64,000 bases of DNA from Vibrio sp. BS-M-Sm-2 (GCF_041504345.1 NZ_CP167894.1:2542001-2606000), one strand, 5' to 3'; positions 9,734 to 19,521 are shown, counted from the first letter of the stretch. A program made the numbers and translations. Notes: generated from the sequence alone by a model not told the origin.

Positions 9734-12424
9734 ATGACACAATTAACAGTTAAAGCACTGAGTGAAGAGATTGGTACGCCAGTTGACCGCTTAATTGAAC
9801 AACTTGCTGATGCAGGCATGAAGAAATCAGGGTCGGATCAAGTGACTGATTCAGAGAAGCAAACATTGCTAACGCACCTTAAAAAGGAGCACGGCGATAC
9901 TTCTGGTGAAACAGAACCGACTCGTTTAACTCTTCAACGCAAGACCCGCAGCACGCTAAGTGTTGCCGCTGGAGGCGGTAAGAGTAAGGATGTTCAAGTA
10001 GAGGTACGTAAAAAGCGTACTTACGTGAAGCGCAGCACTATTGAAGATGAAGCGAAACGTGAAGCTGAGGAAGTAGCTAATCGTGAAGCGGAAGAGAAAG
10101 CACAACGCGATGCTGAAGAGCAAGCGAAACGTGATGCTGCAGAGAAAGCACAGCGCGAAGCCGAAGAAAAAGTAACACGTGAAGCGGATGCAAAACGTGA
10201 AGCTGAAGAGAAGGCTCAACGCGCACAAGCTGAAAAGGCTAAAAAAGACATGAATTCAAAAAATGCAGACGCTAACGCACAAGCGAAAAAAGAAGCGGAT
10301 GAACTTAAAGCTCGTCAAGAGCAAGAAGCAACTCGTAAAGCAGAAGCTGAAGCAGCTAAGCTTGTTGAAGAAGCTCGTAAGTTAGCAGAAGAGAACCAAG
10401 AACGTTGGTCTGAAGAAGAGAAGAAGAAGAAAGAGCAAGAGAAATCTGCGGATTACCATGTGACTACTTCTACTTACGCTCGTGAAGCTGAAGATGCGGC
10501 AGATAAGAAAGATGAGAAAGCACCTCGTCGTCGCAAGAAGAAAGCAGCTCCTGCTAACCAACCTGCAAACAACCGTGGTGGTCGTAACCAACGTGGTCGT
10601 GGCGGTAAAGGTAAGCTTGCTAAACCAACTTCAATGCAGCAAGGCTTCGATAAGTCAGCGACTGTTGCTAAATCTGACGTTGCTATCGGCGAAACTATCG
10701 TTGTTTCTGAACTGGCTAGCAAAATGTCAGTTAAAGCAACTGAAGTTATCAAAGTAATGATGAAGATGGGCGCTATGGCGACTATCAACCAAGTGATCGA
10801 CCAAGAAACAGCACAACTTGTTGCTGAAGAAATGGGTCACAAGGTAATCCTACGTAAAGAAAACGAACTTGAAGAAGCAGTACTAGCTGACCGTGATAGC
10901 GATGCTATCGCTGAAGGTCGTGCTCCTGTTGTTACTATCATGGGTCACGTTGACCACGGTAAAACTTCAACACTTGATTACATTCGTAAAGCACACGTTG
11001 CTTCTGGCGAAGCTGGCGGTATCACGCAGCACATTGGTGCTTACCACGTAGATACTGACAACGGCATGATCACTTTCCTTGATACTCCTGGACACGCGGC
11101 GTTTACAGCTATGCGTGCTCGTGGTGCTCAAGCGACAGATATCGTTGTACTTGTAGTTGCAGCAGACGATGGCGTAATGCCACAAACAATCGAAGCAATC
11201 CAGCACGCGAAAGCGGCAGGCGTTCCTTTGATTGTTGCTGTGAACAAGATCGATAAAGAGGGTGCAAACCCAGACAACGTTAAAAATGAGCTAGCTCAAT
11301 ACGACGTTATCCCTGAAGAATGGGGCGGCGAGAACATCTTCGTTCACATCTCTGCAAAACAGGGTACAAACATCGATGGTCTTCTAGAAGCAATCCTTCT
11401 TCAGTCTGAAGTTCTTGAGCTTACAGCGGTTAAAGAAGGCATGGCGTCTGGTGTTGTTGTTGAATCTCGTCTTGATAAAGGTCGCGGTCCAGTTGCAACA
11501 GTACTAGTACAGTCTGGTACTCTAAACAAAGGCGATATCGTTCTTTGTGGTCAAGAGTACGGCCGTGTTCGTGCAATGCGCGATGAGAACGGCAGAGACA
11601 TCGAAACTGCAGGTCCATCTATCCCTGTAGAAATTCTAGGTCTTTCTGGCGTACCTGCGTCAGGTGACGAAGCGACTGTTGTACGTGATGAGCGTAAAGC
11701 ACGTGAAGTTGCGAACTACCGTCAAGGTAAATTCCGTGATGTTAAACTAGCTCGCCAACAAAAAGCGAAACTAGAGAACATGTTCGCGAACATGACGGCT
11801 GGTGAAGTTGCTGAACTTAACGTTGTACTTAAAGCTGACGTTCAAGGTTCTGTAGAAGCAATTGCTGACTCTCTACTGAAGCTGTCAACTGACGAAGTTA
11901 AAGTGAACATCGTAGGTTCTGGTGTTGGTGGTATTACTGAAACTGATGCAACTCTTGCAGCAGCTTCTAACGCTATCATCCTTGGTTTCAACGTTCGTGC
12001 TGACGCAACTGCGCGTAACACGGTTCAGAACGAAAACCTAGATCTACGTTACTACTCAATCATTTACCAATTGATTGACGAAGTTAAACAGGCGATGGGC
12101 GGTATGCTTGCTCCTGAATTCCGTCAAGAGATCATTGGTCTTGCACAAGTTCGTGACGTATTTAAGTCGCCTAAACTTGGTGCAATCGCTGGTTGTATCG
12201 TTACTGAAGGTACGATTAAGCGTAGCAACCCAATCCGTGTACTTCGTGAAAACGTTGTTATCTACGAAGGTGAACTAGAGTCACTTCGTCGCTTTAAAGA
12301 TGACGTTCAAGAAGTTAAGAACGGTTACGAGTGTGGTGTCGGCGTTAAGAACTACAACGACGTTCGCGTTGGTGACCAGATCGAAGTATTCGAAATCGTT
12401 GAGGTTAAACGTACTCTAGACTAA
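9734..12424 (+). CDS. infB: Translation initiation factor IF-2
   Basis: IF-2 is the GTPase that brings initiator tRNA to the 30S subunit and promotes subunit joining. In 896 residues it shows an N-terminal IF2N domain (1-55), a long Glu/Ala/Lys/Arg-rich helical linker (about 85-260), a second IF2N-like domain (about 315-370), then the G domain with GHVDHGKT (404-411), DTPGH (450-454) and NKID (504-507), and the C-terminal domains that bind fMet-tRNA. The AAGGAGAG box precedes the ATG. Shorter forms from internal starts, known in E. coli, were not sought. The linking to an initiator tRNA gene upstream is functionally coherent. Confidence 0.97.
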   Translation: MTQLTVKALSEEIGTPVDRLIEQLADAGMKKSGSDQVTDSEKQTLLTHLKKEHGDTSGETEPTRLTLQRKTRSTLSVAAGGGKSKDVQVEVRKKRTYVKRSTIEDEAKREAEEVANREAEEKAQRDAEEQAKRDAAEKAQREAEEKVTREADAKREAEEKAQRAQAEKAKKDMNSKNADANAQAKKEADELKARQEQEATRKAEAEAAKLVEEARKLAEENQERWSEEEKKKKEQEKSADYHVTTSTYAREAEDAADKKDEKAPRRRKKKAAPANQPANNRGGRNQRGRGGKGKLAKPTSMQQGFDKSATVAKSDVAIGETIVVSELASKMSVKATEVIKVMMKMGAMATINQVIDQETAQLVAEEMGHKVILRKENELEEAVLADRDSDAIAEGRAPVVTIMGHVDHGKTSTLDYIRKAHVASGEAGGITQHIGAYHVDTDNGMITFLDTPGHAAFTAMRARGAQATDIVVLVVAADDGVMPQTIEAIQHAKAAGVPLIVAVNKIDKEGANPDNVKNELAQYDVIPEEWGGENIFVHISAKQGTNIDGLLEAILLQSEVLELTAVKEGMASGVVVESRLDKGRGPVATVLVQSGTLNKGDIVLCGQEYGRVRAMRDENGRDIETAGPSIPVEILGLSGVPASGDEATVVRDERKAREVANYRQGKFRDVKLARQQKAKLENMFANMTAGEVAELNVVLKADVQGSVEAIADSLLKLSTDEVKVNIVGSGVGGITETDATLAAASNAIILGFNVRADATARNTVQNENLDLRYYSIIYQLIDEVKQAMGGMLAPEFRQEIIGLAQVRDVFKSPKLGAIAGCIVTEGTIKRSNPIRVLRENVVIYEGELESLRRFKDDVQEVKNGYECGVGVKNYNDVRVGDQIEVFEIVEVKRTLD

Positions 12425-12506
12425 TCAGTCTGTACGACTCGACATATTGACTAAGGTTACTAACATTACTAGTAAAGGTAATAAGTAATCGGTTGTTGAA
12501 TACACC

Positions 12507-12537
12507 ATGGGGGGCTGGTAATTACCAAGCCCCCCAT
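12507..12537 (+). terminator. Strong hairpin between infB and rbfA
   Basis: ATGGGGGGCT (12507-12516) pairs with AGCCCCCCAT (12528-12537), and the intervening GGTAATTACC is itself self-complementary, giving a very stable stem. It is followed by a weak pyrimidine stretch (CTTTCT), so termination may be partial. Confidence 0.65.
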
Positions 12538-12558
12538 CTTTCTAAGTGAGAAAAGAAA

Positions 12559-12972
12559 ATGTCAAAAGAATTTAGCCGCACACAACGTGTGTCTCAGCAG
12601 CTTCAAAAAGAGCTTGCTCTTATCCTACAACGTGAAGTTCGTGACTCACGTATTGGTATGGTAACTATCTCAGACGTAGAAGTGTCTCGTGACCTTGCAT
12701 ACGCAAAAGTGTTCGTGACTTTTCTATGTGTTGGTGAGCAAACACCTGAATCATGCCTTAAAGCTCTTAAAGAGCATGAAGTGCCAGTTCGTATGGCTCT
12801 TGGTAAGCGTATTCGCCACCGCCTAACGCCTGAAGTTCGTTTTACTTATGACAACACACTAGTAGAAGGCATGCGTATGTCTAACCTAGTAAGTGAAGTT
12901 CTGAATGACGACAAGCGTAAGCAAGAAGAAGCTGGCCGCACTGACGAAACTCAGTCTAAGGGCGAAGAGTAA
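12559..12972 (+). CDS. rbfA: 30S ribosome-binding factor RbfA
   Basis: RbfA is a KH-type protein that binds the 30S precursor near the 5' helix of 16S rRNA and is required in cold conditions. The 137-residue protein begins with the conserved [18 protein letters not shown] segment and includes the KH core around [17 protein letters not shown] and the AxG-type kink near [18 protein letters not shown]. Its stop codon overlaps the truB start (TAATG), so the pair is translationally coupled. Confidence 0.96.
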   Translation: MSKEFSRTQRVSQQLQKELALILQREVRDSRIGMVTISDVEVSRDLAYAKVFVTFLCVGEQTPESCLKALKEHEVPVRMALGKRIRHRLTPEVRFTYDNTLVEGMRMSNLVSEVLNDDKRKQEEAGRTDETQSKGEE

Positions 12973-13925
12973 TGGCTCGCCGTCGTAAAGGTCGCCCTAT
13001 CAACGGGGTAATTCTATTAGATAAGCCGACTGGCATTTCGTCTAATGATGCACTGCAAAAAGTAAAGCGTATTTACTTTGCAGAGAAGGCAGGGCACACC
13101 GGTGCTCTGGATCCTCTTGCGACTGGCATGCTGCCAATTTGTCTTGGTGAAGCAACGAAGTTCTCTCAGTTTCTTTTAGATTCTGATAAGCGCTACGTTG
13201 TTATTGCTAAGCTTGGTGAGCGTACCAATACCTCTGACTCTGATGGTGAAGTGGTTGAGACGCGTGATGTTAACGTGACCCAAGAACAGCTTGAGCGTTG
13301 CATTGCGAGCTTCAAGGGTGAAACCGATCAGATACCATCAATGTTTTCGGCATTGAAGTATCAAGGTAAGCCTTTGTACGAATACGCACGTGCAGGTATC
13401 GAGGTTCCTCGTGAGTCTCGTAAGATTACAGTGTACTCTATTGAACTGCTTCGCTTTGAAGGTGATGAAGTTGAAATGGAAGTGCATTGTTCGAAAGGTA
13501 CTTACATCCGCACAATTACCGACGATCTTGGTGAAATGCTAGGTTGTGGTGCTCACGTGACCATGCTTCGTCGTACAGGTGTAGCGAAGTACCCATATGA
13601 GCGTATGGTGACTTTGGAGCAGTTAAACGAGATCTTAGAGCAAGCACAGGCGCAAGAAATTGCACCGAAAGAGCTGCTTGATCCACTGTTGATGCCAATG
13701 GACACTGCCGTTGAAGATTTACCAGAAGTAAACCTGAACGCGGAACTGACTGACCTAGTTCAGCACGGTATGCCAGTTCAAGTTGCTGGTGCGCCAACTG
13801 AAGGTACGGTTCGTATGACAAGTGGCGAAGAGAAGCTGTTTGTCGGCGTTGCTCAGATTGCTGAAGATGGCCGAGTTGCACCGAAGCGTTTGGTTGTTTT
13901 CAGAGATGAAGAGCCACAAGCGTAG
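12972..13925 (+). CDS. truB: tRNA pseudouridine-55 synthase TruB
   Basis: TruB converts U55 in the T loop of all tRNAs to pseudouridine and also acts as an RNA chaperone. The 317-residue protein carries motif [16 protein letters not shown] with the catalytic Asp47, the N-terminal [16 protein letters not shown] motif I, and the KGTYIRT motif III, followed by a C-terminal PUA-like domain. It overlaps rbfA by one base. Confidence 0.97.
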   Translation: MARRRKGRPINGVILLDKPTGISSNDALQKVKRIYFAEKAGHTGALDPLATGMLPICLGEATKFSQFLLDSDKRYVVIAKLGERTNTSDSDGEVVETRDVNVTQEQLERCIASFKGETDQIPSMFSALKYQGKPLYEYARAGIEVPRESRKITVYSIELLRFEGDEVEMEVHCSKGTYIRTITDDLGEMLGCGAHVTMLRRTGVAKYPYERMVTLEQLNEILEQAQAQEIAPKELLDPLLMPMDTAVEDLPEVNLNAELTDLVQHGMPVQVAGAPTEGTVRMTSGEEKLFVGVAQIAEDGRVAPKRLVVFRDEEPQA

Positions 13926-13982
13926 CGCTGAAACCGAATTAGGTATTAGTGTTTAGCCTTGAAAAGCGAGCAAATAAGACAG

Positions 13983-14016
13983 AAAGCGAACGCCTAATTT
14001 AGGTGGTTCGCTTTTT
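13983..14016 (+). terminator. Terminator after truB
   Basis: AAAGCGAAC and GTTCGCTTT enclose a second short pairing CCTAATTTAGG, and six T follow. It closes the infB-rbfA-truB unit before the rpsO promoter. Confidence 0.88.
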
Positions 14017-14041
14017 TCGTTTTTAATGGGTTCGATTGTTA

Positions 14042-14070
14042 TTGCACCAACTGACAAACTTCCCTATAAT
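14042..14070 (+). promoter_or_regulatory. Sigma-70 promoter of rpsO
   Basis: TTGCAC (14042-14047), a 17-bp spacer and a perfect TATAAT (14065-14070) form a near-consensus promoter followed by a GC-rich discriminator (CCTCGGCTCGCG), typical for stringently controlled ribosomal genes. The transcript would have a leader of about 65 bases before rpsO. Confidence 0.85.
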
Positions 14071-14143
14071 CCTCGGCTCGCGTAGCGGCTGAATCAGAGA
14101 TTGGCTGCTACAAATATAAACTTACTCTTATCAGGAGAGAATT

Positions 14144-14413
14144 ATGTCTCTGAATGCAGAAACTAAAGCAGCAATCGTTGCAGAATACGCACAATCTGAA
14201 GGCGACACAGGTTCACCAGAAGTACAAGTAGCACTACTTACTGCTTCTATCAACCACCTACAAGGTCACTTCAAAGCGCACAAACACGATCACCACAGCC
14301 GTCGTGGTCTACTACGTATGGTTTCTAGCCGTCGTAAGCTTCTTGATTACTTGAAAGGCAAAAACCTTGCTCGTTACCAAGACCTAATCAAGCGTCTAGG
14401 CCTACGTCGCTAA
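14144..14413 (+). CDS. rpsO: Small ribosomal subunit protein uS15
   Basis: The 89-residue S15 binds the central domain of 16S rRNA and forms bridge B4 with the 50S subunit. It is the same length as E. coli S15 and includes the conserved blocks [14 protein letters not shown] and [20 protein letters not shown]. An AGGAGAG box precedes the ATG. It lies between a strong promoter and a terminator, then pnp, the order seen in E. coli. Confidence 0.98.
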   Translation: MSLNAETKAAIVAEYAQSEGDTGSPEVQVALLTASINHLQGHFKAHKHDHHSRRGLLRMVSSRRKLLDYLKGKNLARYQDLIKRLGLRR

Positions 14414-14441
14414 TAGCGATGTCTGCAAAGACAGTTTGAAG

Positions 14442-14468
14442 AAAAGGAGCATTTATGCTCCTTTTTTT
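14442..14468 (+). terminator. Terminator after rpsO
   Basis: AAAAGGAGCA and TGCTCCTTTT form a 10-bp stem with loop TTTA, followed by T. In E. coli this terminator is leaky and lets rpsO-pnp co-transcription occur. Confidence 0.9.
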
Positions 14469-14600
14469 GTGCCTGTAAGAAAATGCTAGGCCGGATGCTC
14501 AGAATATCATCTGGCTTTTTCTGATAGGAAATATCTCTCCTAATAAAAATAGTTTATACTACGCCCGCCTATAGCGTTTTCAACGTTTGGCAATCAACCT

Positions 14601-14743
14601 CTCAAGAGATTACAGTCACAGATGTCGGCCAATAGGTCGCGACTATTCAAAGGCGGATTTGGTCTTAATTCGGCGTATGAACTCATACAAAGAGTCACTA
14701 TTCTAAGTCCCTTTTCACTAGTCGCGATTGGTAATATCTTGAG
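14601..14743 (+). promoter_or_regulatory. Long-range stem-loop in the pnp leader, probable RNase III/PNPase autoregulation site
   Basis: CTCAAGAGATTAC (14601-14613) is complementary at 12 of 13 positions to GTAATATCTTGAG (14731-14743), and inside it CCAAT plus CGCGACTA (14629-14645, with a four-base bulge) pairs with TAGTCGCGATTGG (14719-14731). This gives a long, imperfect double-stranded stem ending about 48 bases before pnp. In E. coli a comparable leader stem is cut by RNase III and then removed by PNPase, which represses its own synthesis. Confidence 0.72.
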
Positions 14744-14791
14744 TCATTATTCACTTAATCTAAAGTCTGACTTTAGAGCTAAGGATATACA

Positions 14792-16912
14792 ATGTTTGAA
14801 AAACCAGTTGTAAAATCGTTCCAGTACGGTAACCACACCGTTACTCTAGAAACGGGCGTAATTGCACGTCAAGCTACTGCTGCTGTAATGGCGACTATGG
14901 ACGATACATCAGTATTCGTTTCTGTTGTTGCTAAGAAAGAAGCAGTTGCAGGTCAAGACTTCTTCCCTCTAACAGTTAACTACCAAGAGCGTACATACGC
15001 TGCGGGTAAAATCCCTGGTGGCTTCTTCAAGCGTGAAGGTCGTCCATCTGAAGGCGAAACACTAACAGCTCGTCTGATTGACCGTCCAATTCGTCCACTT
15101 TTCCCAAGTGCGTTTAAAAACGAAGTTCAAGTTATCGCTACGGTTGTTTCTATCAACCCTGACGTAAACCCAGACATGATCACTATGATCGCAACGTCTG
15201 CTGCGCTTGCTATCTCTGGTGCTCCATTCAATGGTCCTATCGGTGCTGCACGTGTTGGTCACATCGACGGCGAACTTGTTCTTAACCCATCAAATACTGA
15301 GCTTGAAAACTCTAAACTAGACCTAGTTGTGTCTGGTACAGAAGGCGCAGTACTAATGGTTGAATCTGAAGCAGATAACCTATCTGAAGAAGAAATGCTT
15401 TCAGCTGTTGTTTACGGTCACGACCAACAACAAGTTGTAATCAAAGCAATCAACGAGTTTGCTGCTGAAGTAGCAACTCCAGCTTGGAACTGGGAAGCGC
15501 CAGCAGTTAACACTGAGCTTAAAGCTCAAGTTGCTGAACTTGCTGAAACACGTCTATCTGACGCGTACCAGATCACTGAGAAAATGGCTCGTTACGAGCA
15601 AGTTGGCGCAATCAAGAACGACGTTGTTGAAGCTCTAATTGCACAAGACGAAAACCTAGATGAGCGCGAAATCCGCGGCATGCTTGGTTCTCTCGAGAAA
15701 AACGTAGTACGTAGCCGCATCATCGCTGGCAACCCACGTATCGACGGTCGTGAAAAAGACATGGTTCGTGCGCTAGACGTACGTACTGGTGTTCTTCCAC
15801 GTACACACGGTTCTTCTCTATTCACTCGTGGTGAAACTCAAGCACTTGTTACTGCAACGCTAGGTACACAACGTGATGCTCAAATCATCGACAGCCTAAT
15901 GGGTGAGAAGAAAGACAACTTCCTTCTACACTACAACTTCCCTCCATACTGTGTAGGTGAAACTGGTTTCGTTGGTTCACCTAAGCGTCGTGAAATTGGT
16001 CACGGTAAGCTTGCTAAACGTGGTATCCAAGCAGTAATGCCTTCTGTTGAAGAATTCCCATACACAGTTCGTGTTGTATCGGAAATCACTGAATCTAACG
16101 GTTCTTCTTCAATGGCTTCTGTATGTGGTACGTCTCTAGCGCTTATGGATGCTGGTGTTCCAATCAAAGCTTCTGTTGCGGGTATCGCAATGGGTCTTGT
16201 TAAAGAAGGCGACGATTTCGTTGTTCTTTCTGACATCCTTGGCGACGAAGATCACCTAGGTGACATGGACTTTAAAGTAGCAGGTACTAACGCTGGTATC
16301 ACTGCACTTCAAATGGACATCAAGATCGAAGGTATCACTAAAGAGATCATGCAAATTGCACTTAACCAAGCGCAAGGTGCACGTAAGCACATCCTTTCTG
16401 TAATGGATGAAGCTATCTCTGGTGCTCGTGAAGATATCTCTGAATTCGCTCCACGTATCCACACAATGAAAATCAGCTCTGATAAGATCAAAGATGTTAT
16501 CGGTAAAGGCGGCGCAGTTATCCGTGCTCTTTGTGAAGAAACTGGTACTACAATCGAAATCGAAGACGATGGCACAATCAAGATTGCTGCTACTGAAGGC
16601 GCTGCTGCTAAAGAAGCAATCCGTCGTATCGAAGAGATCACAGCTGAAGTTGAAGTTGGCCGCATTTACCAAGGTAAAGTTGCTCGTCTAGCTGACTTCG
16701 GTGCATTCGTAACTATTCTTCCAGGTAAAGATGGTCTAGTACACATCTCTCAAATCGCTGACAAGCGCGTTGAGAAAGTGTCTGACTACCTAACTGAAGG
16801 TCAAGAAGTTCCTGTTAAGGTTCTTGAAATTGACCGTCAAGGCCGTGTACGTCTAAGCATGAAAGAAGCAGTTGAAACGCCAACTGAAGGCGAAGCACCT
16901 GCAGCTGAGTAA
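14792..16912 (+). CDS. pnp: Polyribonucleotide nucleotidyltransferase (PNPase)
   Basis: PNPase is a 3'-5' phosphorolytic exoribonuclease and part of the degradosome. The 706-residue protein has two RNase PH core domains (about 1-230 and 310-540), joined by a helical domain, then a KH domain (about 555-615, with the loop IGKGGAVI) and an S1 domain (about 620-690). The conserved [12 protein letters not shown] and the second-core catalytic segment around [17 protein letters not shown] are intact. An AAGGA box precedes the ATG. The leader can form the long stem noted above. Confidence 0.98.
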   Translation: MFEKPVVKSFQYGNHTVTLETGVIARQATAAVMATMDDTSVFVSVVAKKEAVAGQDFFPLTVNYQERTYAAGKIPGGFFKREGRPSEGETLTARLIDRPIRPLFPSAFKNEVQVIATVVSINPDVNPDMITMIATSAALAISGAPFNGPIGAARVGHIDGELVLNPSNTELENSKLDLVVSGTEGAVLMVESEADNLSEEEMLSAVVYGHDQQQVVIKAINEFAAEVATPAWNWEAPAVNTELKAQVAELAETRLSDAYQITEKMARYEQVGAIKNDVVEALIAQDENLDEREIRGMLGSLEKNVVRSRIIAGNPRIDGREKDMVRALDVRTGVLPRTHGSSLFTRGETQALVTATLGTQRDAQIIDSLMGEKKDNFLLHYNFPPYCVGETGFVGSPKRREIGHGKLAKRGIQAVMPSVEEFPYTVRVVSEITESNGSSSMASVCGTSLALMDAGVPIKASVAGIAMGLVKEGDDFVVLSDILGDEDHLGDMDFKVAGTNAGITALQMDIKIEGITKEIMQIALNQAQGARKHILSVMDEAISGAREDISEFAPRIHTMKISSDKIKDVIGKGGAVIRALCEETGTTIEIEDDGTIKIAATEGAAAKEAIRRIEEITAEVEVGRIYQGKVARLADFGAFVTILPGKDGLVHISQIADKRVEKVSDYLTEGQEVPVKVLEIDRQGRVRLSMKEAVETPTEGEAPAAE

Positions 16913-16980
16913 TTCTCAGTGTGTCGATGGTGATATCGCTTTTTAGTGATTTCTAACCCATCGTCAACAAAGCATGTTAT

Positions 16981-17008
16981 AAAGGGGAGCATATAGCTCC
17001 CCTTTTTT
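16981..17008 (+). terminator. Terminator after pnp
   Basis: AAAGGGGAGC and GCTCCCCTTTT (loop about ATATA) with a T-run lie between pnp and nlpI, 30 bases before the nlpI start. Confidence 0.9.
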
Positions 17009-17036
17009 ATTGCGGTCATAACAGGAGTAATTATTT

Positions 17037-17960
17037 GTGAAATGGTTTCAAACCGCGAGTATGTGTTTACTGCTTGTACTAACAGGTTGTGCGACAACAT
17101 CAGATAACACCTCACGTTGGGTTTATCCACCGATGGCTGTGCCACTGCAACCAAGCGTTCAGCAAGAAGTTCAAATTGCACGTCTTAGTCAGCTATTACA
17201 GCGCCCAGATTTGAACGATGAAGTTCGAGCTAAGATGCTGTTTGAACGTGGTAATTACTACGACAGTGTTGGCCTGCGTGATCTAGCGCGTCTCGACTTC
17301 AACCAATCTCTTTCATTGAACCCTGCTCAACCTGATATCTTCAACCTTTTGGGTGTTTACTTTACGCAGGTAGGGGAGTTTGATGCGGCTTATGAATCTT
17401 TTGATTCTACGTTAGAGCTTGATCCTGCAAACTCTTACGCAGAAAGAAACCGCTCTATCGCGCTTTATTATGGCGAGCGTTACGACTTAGCTAACGAAGA
17501 AATGATGAAGCACTACGCCGATGATCCTAGCGATCCGTTTCGTGCTCTGTGGTTGTACATCATTCAGCATGAGCTCACGCCAGAGCAAGCTAAGCTTGAT
17601 TTACAAAAACGTTACGAGAGCCGTGATGAGCAGTGGGGCTGGGTATTAGTCGCGATTATGCTTGATGACATTACTGAAGAGCAGGCTTTCAAGGCGATTT
17701 TAACCGGTACTCGTGATAACACGTTACTTGCGCAGCGCCTAACAGAGACATACTTTTACCTTGCTAAGCGTTACCATATGAATGGTGACTACGCGAATGC
17801 GATCTCTTTATACAAGTTGTCAGTGTCTTTCAACGTGTATGAATATGTAGAGCACCGCTACTCTTTCTTAGAGCTAAGTCGTATCTTCACTACGCTTAAA
17901 GCCGAGCACTTAGCGCAAGTTAAGTTGGCTGAGGCCGAAGAAGAAGCTAACGCTAAGTAA
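17037..17960 (+). CDS. nlpI: Outer membrane lipoprotein NlpI (TPR protein)
   Basis: NlpI is a tetratricopeptide-repeat lipoprotein that scaffolds peptidoglycan hydrolases and the Prc protease at the outer membrane. The 307-residue product starts with a GTG at 17037 (AGGAG box at 17023). The signal peptide ends in lipobox LTGC with Cys18 as the lipidated residue. TPR motifs are visible around 60-145 (for example LARLDFNQSLSLNPAQPDIFNLLG and the next repeat), and the C-terminal half is helical. Its place after pnp is conserved. Its terminator has been split by the insertion sequence downstream. Confidence 0.95.
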   Translation: MKWFQTASMCLLLVLTGCATTSDNTSRWVYPPMAVPLQPSVQQEVQIARLSQLLQRPDLNDEVRAKMLFERGNYYDSVGLRDLARLDFNQSLSLNPAQPDIFNLLGVYFTQVGEFDAAYESFDSTLELDPANSYAERNRSIALYYGERYDLANEEMMKHYADDPSDPFRALWLYIIQHELTPEQAKLDLQKRYESRDEQWGWVLVAIMLDDITEEQAFKAILTGTRDNTLLAQRLTETYFYLAKRYHMNGDYANAISLYKLSVSFNVYEYVEHRYSFLELSRIFTTLKAEHLAQVKLAEAEEEANAK

Positions 17961-17980
17961 GCTATACATCTTGATTCCGT

Positions 17981-17994
17981 AAAGCCGCTGCCTG
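17981..17994 (+). terminator. Left half of the nlpI terminator, split by the IS
   Basis: AAAGCCGCTG (17981-17990) is the left arm of a hairpin whose right arm, CAGCGGCTTT plus T-run, lies at 19425-19437 beyond the insertion sequence. If the IS and one target copy are removed, the two arms form a perfect 10-bp stem with loop CCTGT. Confidence 0.8.
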
Positions 17995-18025
17995 TGAAGT
18001 GACCCCGTAAAGTTGGACATTTCTG

Positions 18026-18838
18026 TTAAGCGGCTTTCAAGGCCTGAGTTCGATATTCTATCGGAGTCAGGCCTTTTAGTTTCACTTTTATACGTTTGGT
18101 ATTGTAGTACTCGATGTATTCTTTAATTTGCTCTATCAGAGCATCTGCATCTTCAAAGCTTTGGTTGTGATACATCTCTGTTTTGAGTAAAGCAAAAAAG
18201 TTTTCAGCAACCGCATTATCCAAGCAGTTACCTTTTCTCGACATGCTTTGTGTTAACCCACTCTCCGCTACCTTTTTTTGATACTGTCGATGGCGATATT
18301 GCCAACCTTGATCGCTATGTATAATTGGCTTTGAGTTGGGTTTAAGCTTTGATATGGCTTCCGTCAGCATATCCGTGACTAGCGGCAAGCAGGCACTTTT
18401 GGCCACTCTATAAGCAACCACTTCCTGAGTAAACAAGTCGACAACGGGAGACAAGTATACTTTCTGCTCTTTGACTTTGAACTCCGTGACATCAGTTACC
18501 CACTTTTCGTCGGGTTGAGTCGCACTAAAATCTCTTTCAAGCACGTTGGGAGCAGCTGTTCCAGACTCTCCTCGGTATGAACGATACTTTTTAATCCTGA
18601 CCGTCGATTTAAGGTTGAGCTGAGCCATAAGCCTTTGAACCGTTTTGTGGTTAAGCACGAACCCCTGATTTTTTAATTCCAAGTGAATACGGCGGTAGCC
18701 GTATCGGCCCTTATGCTCATGATAAATTGACTTTATCAACCGCAGCTCACGTTCGTAGCTATTTGGGCGCTTGCTCGTTTGAGCCTGATAATAAAAGACA
18801 CTTTTTGCCAGCTGTAGAGTGTGCAGTAAGTGCTTCAA
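18026..18838 (-). CDS. IS3-family transposase OrfB, DDE catalytic domain
   Basis: OrfB carries the rve integrase core that cuts and joins the IS ends. From the ATG used here (270 residues) the catalytic triad is Asp116 (WVTDVTEF), Asp176 (HSDQGWQY) and Glu212 (DNAVAENFF), with 35 residues between the second Asp and Glu, as in the family. It is probably made mainly as an OrfAB fusion: the same frame is open upstream to the slippery site at 18892-18898 and encodes EKAVIALTLKGKYPLKHLL, the usual OrfB N-terminus. An N-terminal HTH_21 segment (HKGRYGYRRIHLEL) is present. Confidence 0.92.
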   Translation of the reverse strand: MKHLLHTLQLAKSVFYYQAQTSKRPNSYERELRLIKSIYHEHKGRYGYRRIHLELKNQGFVLNHKTVQRLMAQLNLKSTVRIKKYRSYRGESGTAAPNVLERDFSATQPDEKWVTDVTEFKVKEQKVYLSPVVDLFTQEVVAYRVAKSACLPLVTDMLTEAISKLKPNSKPIIHSDQGWQYRHRQYQKKVAESGLTQSMSRKGNCLDNAVAENFFALLKTEMYHNQSFEDADALIEQIKEYIEYYNTKRIKVKLKGLTPIEYRTQALKAA

Positions 18839-18864
18839 CGGGTACTTGCCTTTAAGAGTTAGAG

Positions 18865-19374
18865 CTATGACCGCTTTTTCTTTGTTCGACGGTTTTTTTC
18901 CTGCTCCAACTCTTCCAACTTTTTTAGAACGGCATTCTCGGTTCGTAAGTAAACCAACTCCTCTTTTAGCTCCTCAAGCGTCATTTCATTATCAGGCTTA
19001 GTGGTACGTTGAGGTTGCTGTTTCATTGAGGGTCTTCCTTTCTGGCGCATTTTGAGCCCTTTGATACCGAGCTCATTAAATCGTTTGAGCCAGACTGAGA
19101 GTATCCCAGGGGATGAGAGGTTTAATACTGCGCTAGTGTGCGTGAGAGACCATTCATTCGTCCACATTAAATTCAATGCTTTTCGTTTTGTCTGAGCAGT
19201 AGCCGCATGGTTAGTTGGTAAAAATGAATCAGTACCATGGATGGCAAAGACTTGAGCCCAATACCGTATCTGTCTTGAAGAAATTGAATATTGTTTTGCT
19301 AAGTAGAGAGATGACGTGCCATCTAAGTATTGCTTAGCAATGATACATTTTAGCTCTCGGCTATATTTGGACAT
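18865..19374 (-). CDS. IS3-family transposase OrfA, DNA-binding
   Basis: OrfA (169 residues) binds the IS ends. It shows two helix-turn-helix segments (about 8-45, KQYLDGTSSLYLAKQYSIS, and about 65-105) and a C-terminal leucine-zipper-like coiled coil (LEELKEELVYLRTENAVLKKL). Near its end the frame reads GAA AAA AAC, the heptamer A AAA AAC (18892-18898) of the -1 frameshift type that yields the OrfAB transposase. The start ATG at 19374 has no free ribosome-binding site: the G-run that would serve lies in a hairpin. Confidence 0.9.
   Translation of the reverse strand: MSKYSRELKCIIAKQYLDGTSSLYLAKQYSISSRQIRYWAQVFAIHGTDSFLPTNHAATAQTKRKALNLMWTNEWSLTHTSAVLNLSSPGILSVWLKRFNELGIKGLKMRQKGRPSMKQQPQRTTKPDNEMTLEELKEELVYLRTENAVLKKLEELEQEKNRRTKKKRS
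18892..18898 (-). other. Programmed -1 frameshift heptamer of the IS
   Basis: On the minus strand the orfA frame reads A AAA AAC (X XXY YYZ form). A -1 slip here continues directly into the orfB frame (KKPSNKEKAVIALTLKGKY), which has no stop between. This is the known mode of transposase expression in IS3-family elements. Confidence 0.8.
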
Positions 19375-19379
19375 AAAAA

Positions 19380-19414
19380 GACCCCCAATAATTGGTGTCC
19401 AACTATTGGGGGTC
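19380..19414 (-). promoter_or_regulatory. Subterminal hairpin in front of orfA
   Basis: GACCCCCAATA and TATTGGGGGTC are perfect 11-bp arms; inside, TTGG/CCAA nests. On the minus strand it is followed by TTTTT and then the orfA ATG. A transcript entering from outside would therefore either terminate here or have the G-run acting as ribosome-binding site buried in the stem. Confidence 0.7.
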
Positions 19415-19424
19415 AGTTCACTGT

Positions 19425-19437
19425 CAGCGGCTTTTTT
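19425..19437 (+). terminator. Right half of the nlpI terminator, beyond the IS
   Basis: CAGCGGC followed by T6 is the right arm and T-run of the hairpin whose left arm is at 17981-17990. On its own it cannot form the terminator. Confidence 0.75.
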
Positions 19438-19501
19438 ATGCTCTTTTTTTATAAACAGGGGGGCTCATTTTTGATTGCTTTTAATTTAAACAATACTAAA
19501 A

Positions 19502-19520
19502 TAGTTAGCCTTGCTAACTA
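19502..19520. promoter_or_regulatory. Palindromic operator 1 upstream of marR
   Basis: TAGTTAGC-CTT-GCTAACTA is a perfect 8-bp inverted repeat. Written as TAGTTA-N7-TAACTA it recurs upstream of the MATE gene. It ends two bases before the first marR ATG, so a bound repressor would block marR expression. Assignment to the adjacent MarR protein is inferred. Confidence 0.75.
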
Positions 19521-19521
19521 A

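Larger units (their letters stand above)
14414..14791 (+). promoter_or_regulatory. rpsO-pnp intergenic region with terminator and structured pnp leader
   Basis: The first part holds the rpsO terminator (14442-14468). A TATACT at 14555-14560 is a possible -10 for a separate pnp promoter, but no good -35 accompanies it. The rest is the pnp leader with a long-range fold (listed separately). A short open frame at 14622-14813 runs into pnp in another frame and looks non-coding. Confidence 0.6.
17995..19420 (-). mobile_element. IS3-family (IS150-like) insertion sequence, complete
   Basis: The 1426-bp element begins TG and ends CA, with 25-bp imperfect terminal inverted repeats (17995-18019 and 19396-19420, 21 of 25 positions matching). 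A 3-bp direct duplication CTG flanks it (17992-17994 and 19421-19423), as expected for this family. Two overlapping-type transposase frames, orfA and orfB, occupy the minus strand, joined by a frameshift heptamer. Both frames are intact, so it may be active. It is inserted in the loop of the nlpI terminator. Confidence 0.93.

Noticed and set aside
14622..14813. 63-codon frame in the pnp leader
   Set aside because: It overlaps the pairing segments of the leader stem and the pnp start in another frame, has no family, and no ribosome-binding site was seen.
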